Source: JL08 sp039969355 (GTDB lineage Bacteria > Pseudomonadota > Alphaproteobacteria > Rhodobacterales > Rhodobacteraceae). Taken from it: a stretch of 64,000 bases of DNA. Made by a program: the position numbers and the translations under genes. The notes beneath the pieces were generated by a model that saw nothing but the letters and a program-made list of their open reading frames with translations, was not told the origin of the DNA and made no database searches. The DNA is taken from NCBI GenBank assembly GCA_039969355.1, contig JBDVOA010000040.1, forward strand, positions 1 through 64,000, read 5' to 3'. Below are positions 62,192 through 64,000 of this stretch, one piece after another (positions within the stretch are counted from its first letter, which is position 1; the number at the start of each line of letters is the position of its first letter).

Positions 62192-63925
62192 TTAGTTGAT
62201 TTCTGGCTCTGGCACTGGTGCACCAAACTCTGAGCGCAAGAAATCAAAATCGCACCCTTTGTCGGCCTGTTCGATATGCTTCAGAAACATCCAACCGTAG
62301 CCTCGTTCATATCTCGGTTCCGGTGGGACCCAACTCTCCTTGCGCTTGGCAAGCTCGTCGTCAGACAGCTCAACGTCCAGACTGCGGTTGGGAATATCTA
62401 TCGAGATCATGTCACCCGTTTCGACGAGTGCGAGTGGCCCGCCGACGAACGCCTCGGGGGCAACATGAAGGATGCATGCGCCATAGCTCGTGCCACTCAT
62501 GCGCGCGTCTGACAAGCGCACCATGTCCCGATGCCCTTCGTTCAGCAGTTTTTGCGGCATAGGGATCATACCCCATTCCGGCATGCCGGGCCCACCTTGA
62601 GGACCTGCATTGCGCAGGATCAAAACATGCTCGGCAGTAATTGCAGCATCCGGATCTTCAATGATCGACTTCAGTTCGGGATATGAGTTGGCCACCAGTG
62701 CCGGCCCGCGATGTATCATGAACTTCTGATCCATAGCAGCGGGTTTGATGACGGCGCCATCTGGCGCAAGGTTGCCTTTCAGAACTGCCAGGGATCCTTC
62801 TTTGTAAACGGGGTTGCTCAGCGGGCGGATTACATCGCTGTTGAAATTCTTTGCGTCTGAAATGTTCTCTCCGACAGTCTGGCCGGAGACGGTCATCGCG
62901 CCCAATTCCAAGCTGGCCCCTAATTCCTTCATCAAAGCGGGCAGACCGCCAGCATAGTAAAAATCTTCCATCAGGTAGTCTTTCCCCGAGGGACGAATAT
63001 TGGCAATTACCGGTGTTGTCCGGCCAATCGCATCCAAATCATCAAGTTTCAGCGGAACGCCAGCCCTACGTGCCATAGCAATAAGGTGAATAATTGCGTT
63101 CGTTGAACATCCTGTGGCCATAGCGATTGTGACGGCATTTTTGACGCTGTCGGCGGTGATGATCTGGTCTGGTGTCAGATCCTGCCACACCATGTCGACG
63201 ATACGCCTGCCACATGCGGCGCTCATCCGCTGATGGTTCACATCCGGCGCAGGAATGGACGATGCCCCAGGCAGACACAGGCCGAGCCCCTCAGCGATTG
63301 AGGTCATCGTGCTGGCCGTTCCCATCGTCATGCAATGCCCATAGGACCGTGCGATACCGCCTTCGACACCGTGCCATTCCTCCTTGGAAATCTCTCCCGC
63401 GCGCCGATCATCCCAGTATTTCCAGGCGTCCGCGCCTGATCCGAGCACTTTACCGGCGTAGTTCCCACGCAACATTGGGCCAGCGGGAAGGTAAATGAAA
63501 GGAAGTCCCATGGAGACCGCACCCATCACAAGCGCTGGCGTTGACTTGTCGCACCCCCCCATTAGCACGGCGCCGTCAACCGGATTGGAGCGAAGGACTT
63601 CTTCGACCTCCATTGCGACCATATTGCGGTAAAGCATCGCCGTAGGCTTTAGCAACTGCTCGCCCAATGAGTGGACGGGGATTTCGACGGGCATGCCGCC
63701 TGCCTGCAGCACGCCTTTTTTCACGAACTCGACACGGTCCTTAAAATGCATATGGCAGGGCTGCAATTCAGACCAAGTATTCAGTACGGCTATAACCGGT
63801 TTGCGGTCCCAATCTTCTGCAGACAGCCCCATCTGCATTGCGCGTGATCGGTGGCCGAATGAACGAAGATCATCCGGCGCAAACCACCGGGAAGAGCGGA
63901 GTTGGTCGTAGGCAATTTTGGGCAT
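62192..63925 (-). CDS. IlvD/Edd-family sugar-acid dehydratase (L-arabinonate dehydratase-like)
   Basis: 577 aa. The Fe-S ligand cysteines expected for the [2Fe-2S] aldonate dehydratases are C57 (LQPCHMH), C125 (GGCDKSTP) and C198 (GHCMTMG), with the active-site Ser region SDARMSGTSYGA near residue 480. Length and motifs match L-arabinonate/D-galactonate-type dehydratases rather than branched-chain IlvD. It converts an aldonate to a 2-keto-3-deoxy acid, conceptually linked to the KDGal kinase operon far upstream. Confidence 0.88.
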   Translation of the reverse strand: MPKIAYDQLRSSRWFAPDDLRSFGHRSRAMQMGLSAEDWDRKPVIAVLNTWSELQPCHMHFKDRVEFVKKGVLQAGGMPVEIPVHSLGEQLLKPTAMLYRNMVAMEVEEVLRSNPVDGAVLMGGCDKSTPALVMGAVSMGLPFIYLPAGPMLRGNYAGKVLGSGADAWKYWDDRRAGEISKEEWHGVEGGIARSYGHCMTMGTASTMTSIAEGLGLCLPGASSIPAPDVNHQRMSAACGRRIVDMVWQDLTPDQIITADSVKNAVTIAMATGCSTNAIIHLIAMARRAGVPLKLDDLDAIGRTTPVIANIRPSGKDYLMEDFYYAGGLPALMKELGASLELGAMTVSGQTVGENISDAKNFNSDVIRPLSNPVYKEGSLAVLKGNLAPDGAVIKPAAMDQKFMIHRGPALVANSYPELKSIIEDPDAAITAEHVLILRNAGPQGGPGMPEWGMIPMPQKLLNEGHRDMVRLSDARMSGTSYGACILHVAPEAFVGGPLALVETGDMISIDIPNRSLDVELSDDELAKRKESWVPPEPRYERGYGWMFLKHIEQADKGCDFDFLRSEFGAPVPEPEIN

Positions 63926-63959
63926 TTGCTAGCATTTCGTTGTTTCTACTTCGACCCTA

Positions 63960-63973
63960 CTGCCAAAAGGCAG
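63960..63973. promoter_or_regulatory. Small palindrome upstream of the dehydratase gene
   Basis: CTGCC-AAAA-GGCAG, 35 bases before the dehydratase start on its upstream side. It could be a repressor site or part of the promoter; short enough to be chance. Confidence 0.25.
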
Positions 63974-64000
63974 GAGTTTACCACGACTGTGTAACACTTT

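Overview
The window looks like chromosomal DNA of a marine Rhodobacteraceae (Roseobacter-clade alphaproteobacterium). The reasons are a complete RcGTA-type gene transfer agent (GTA) cluster, a GapR/DUF2312 protein, an rpsF-rpsR-rplI operon with an acidic L9 tail, VPLPA-CTERM sorting, and the fabD-fabG-acpP / fabF-mltG arrangement. Everything here was read by eye; family names rest on recognised motifs and gene order, not on database searches.

Left end (1-5140): a decayed accessory region ending exactly at the 3' end of a tRNA-Thr gene (5137-5212, minus). It holds two broken nuclease-like (SNase) genes, two diverged copies of a small Cys/HGG-type protein flanking an AT-rich SGNH-hydrolase + DUF5989 segment and a small cytochrome c, a possible 46-aa membrane peptide and an unidentified remnant.

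5.3-24.9 kb: a lineage hypothetical gene, gapR, and two small genes. A persulfide detoxification operon follows (persulfide dioxygenase, two YeeE/YedE-type permease halves, sulfurtransferase) with a 30-bp palindrome in front. A large minus-strand sugar operon comes next: FadR-type regulator, sugar ABC transporter, two-subunit GMC dehydrogenase, enolase-superfamily cycloisomerase/dehydratase and KDGal kinase. Then comes a cell-surface neighbourhood: DUF3617 protein, VPLPA-CTERM protein, Asn/Gly-repeat secreted protein, LapG-like cysteine protease, and an orthocaspase translationally coupled to a Gly-rich lipoprotein.

25-44.4 kb: HpcH/HpaI aldolase divergent from a dimethylglycine-dehydrogenase-like FAD/GcvT enzyme, porin, trigger factor, fatty-acid hydroxylase, lytic transglycosylase, ribosomal operon, YceI and cytochrome b561-YceI fusion, an unknown membrane/secreted pair, and the fatty acid synthesis block fabD-fabG-acpP, GNAT, divergent HisA paralogue, fabF, mltG.

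44.6-59.1 kb: the GTA head-tail cluster, all plus strand and tightly packed (small and large terminase, portal, g3.5, protease, capsid, g6-g15), followed by a small conserved gene, a convergent DksA/TraR-type zinc protein and cysE. The only sizeable non-coding gaps in the GTA are a leader with promoter and terminator, a 221-bp terminase-portal gap, and a strongly base-paired spacer after the capsid gene. The right end carries a cyclase fragment, a CurA-type oxidoreductase and a sugar-acid dehydratase of the IlvD/Edd family.
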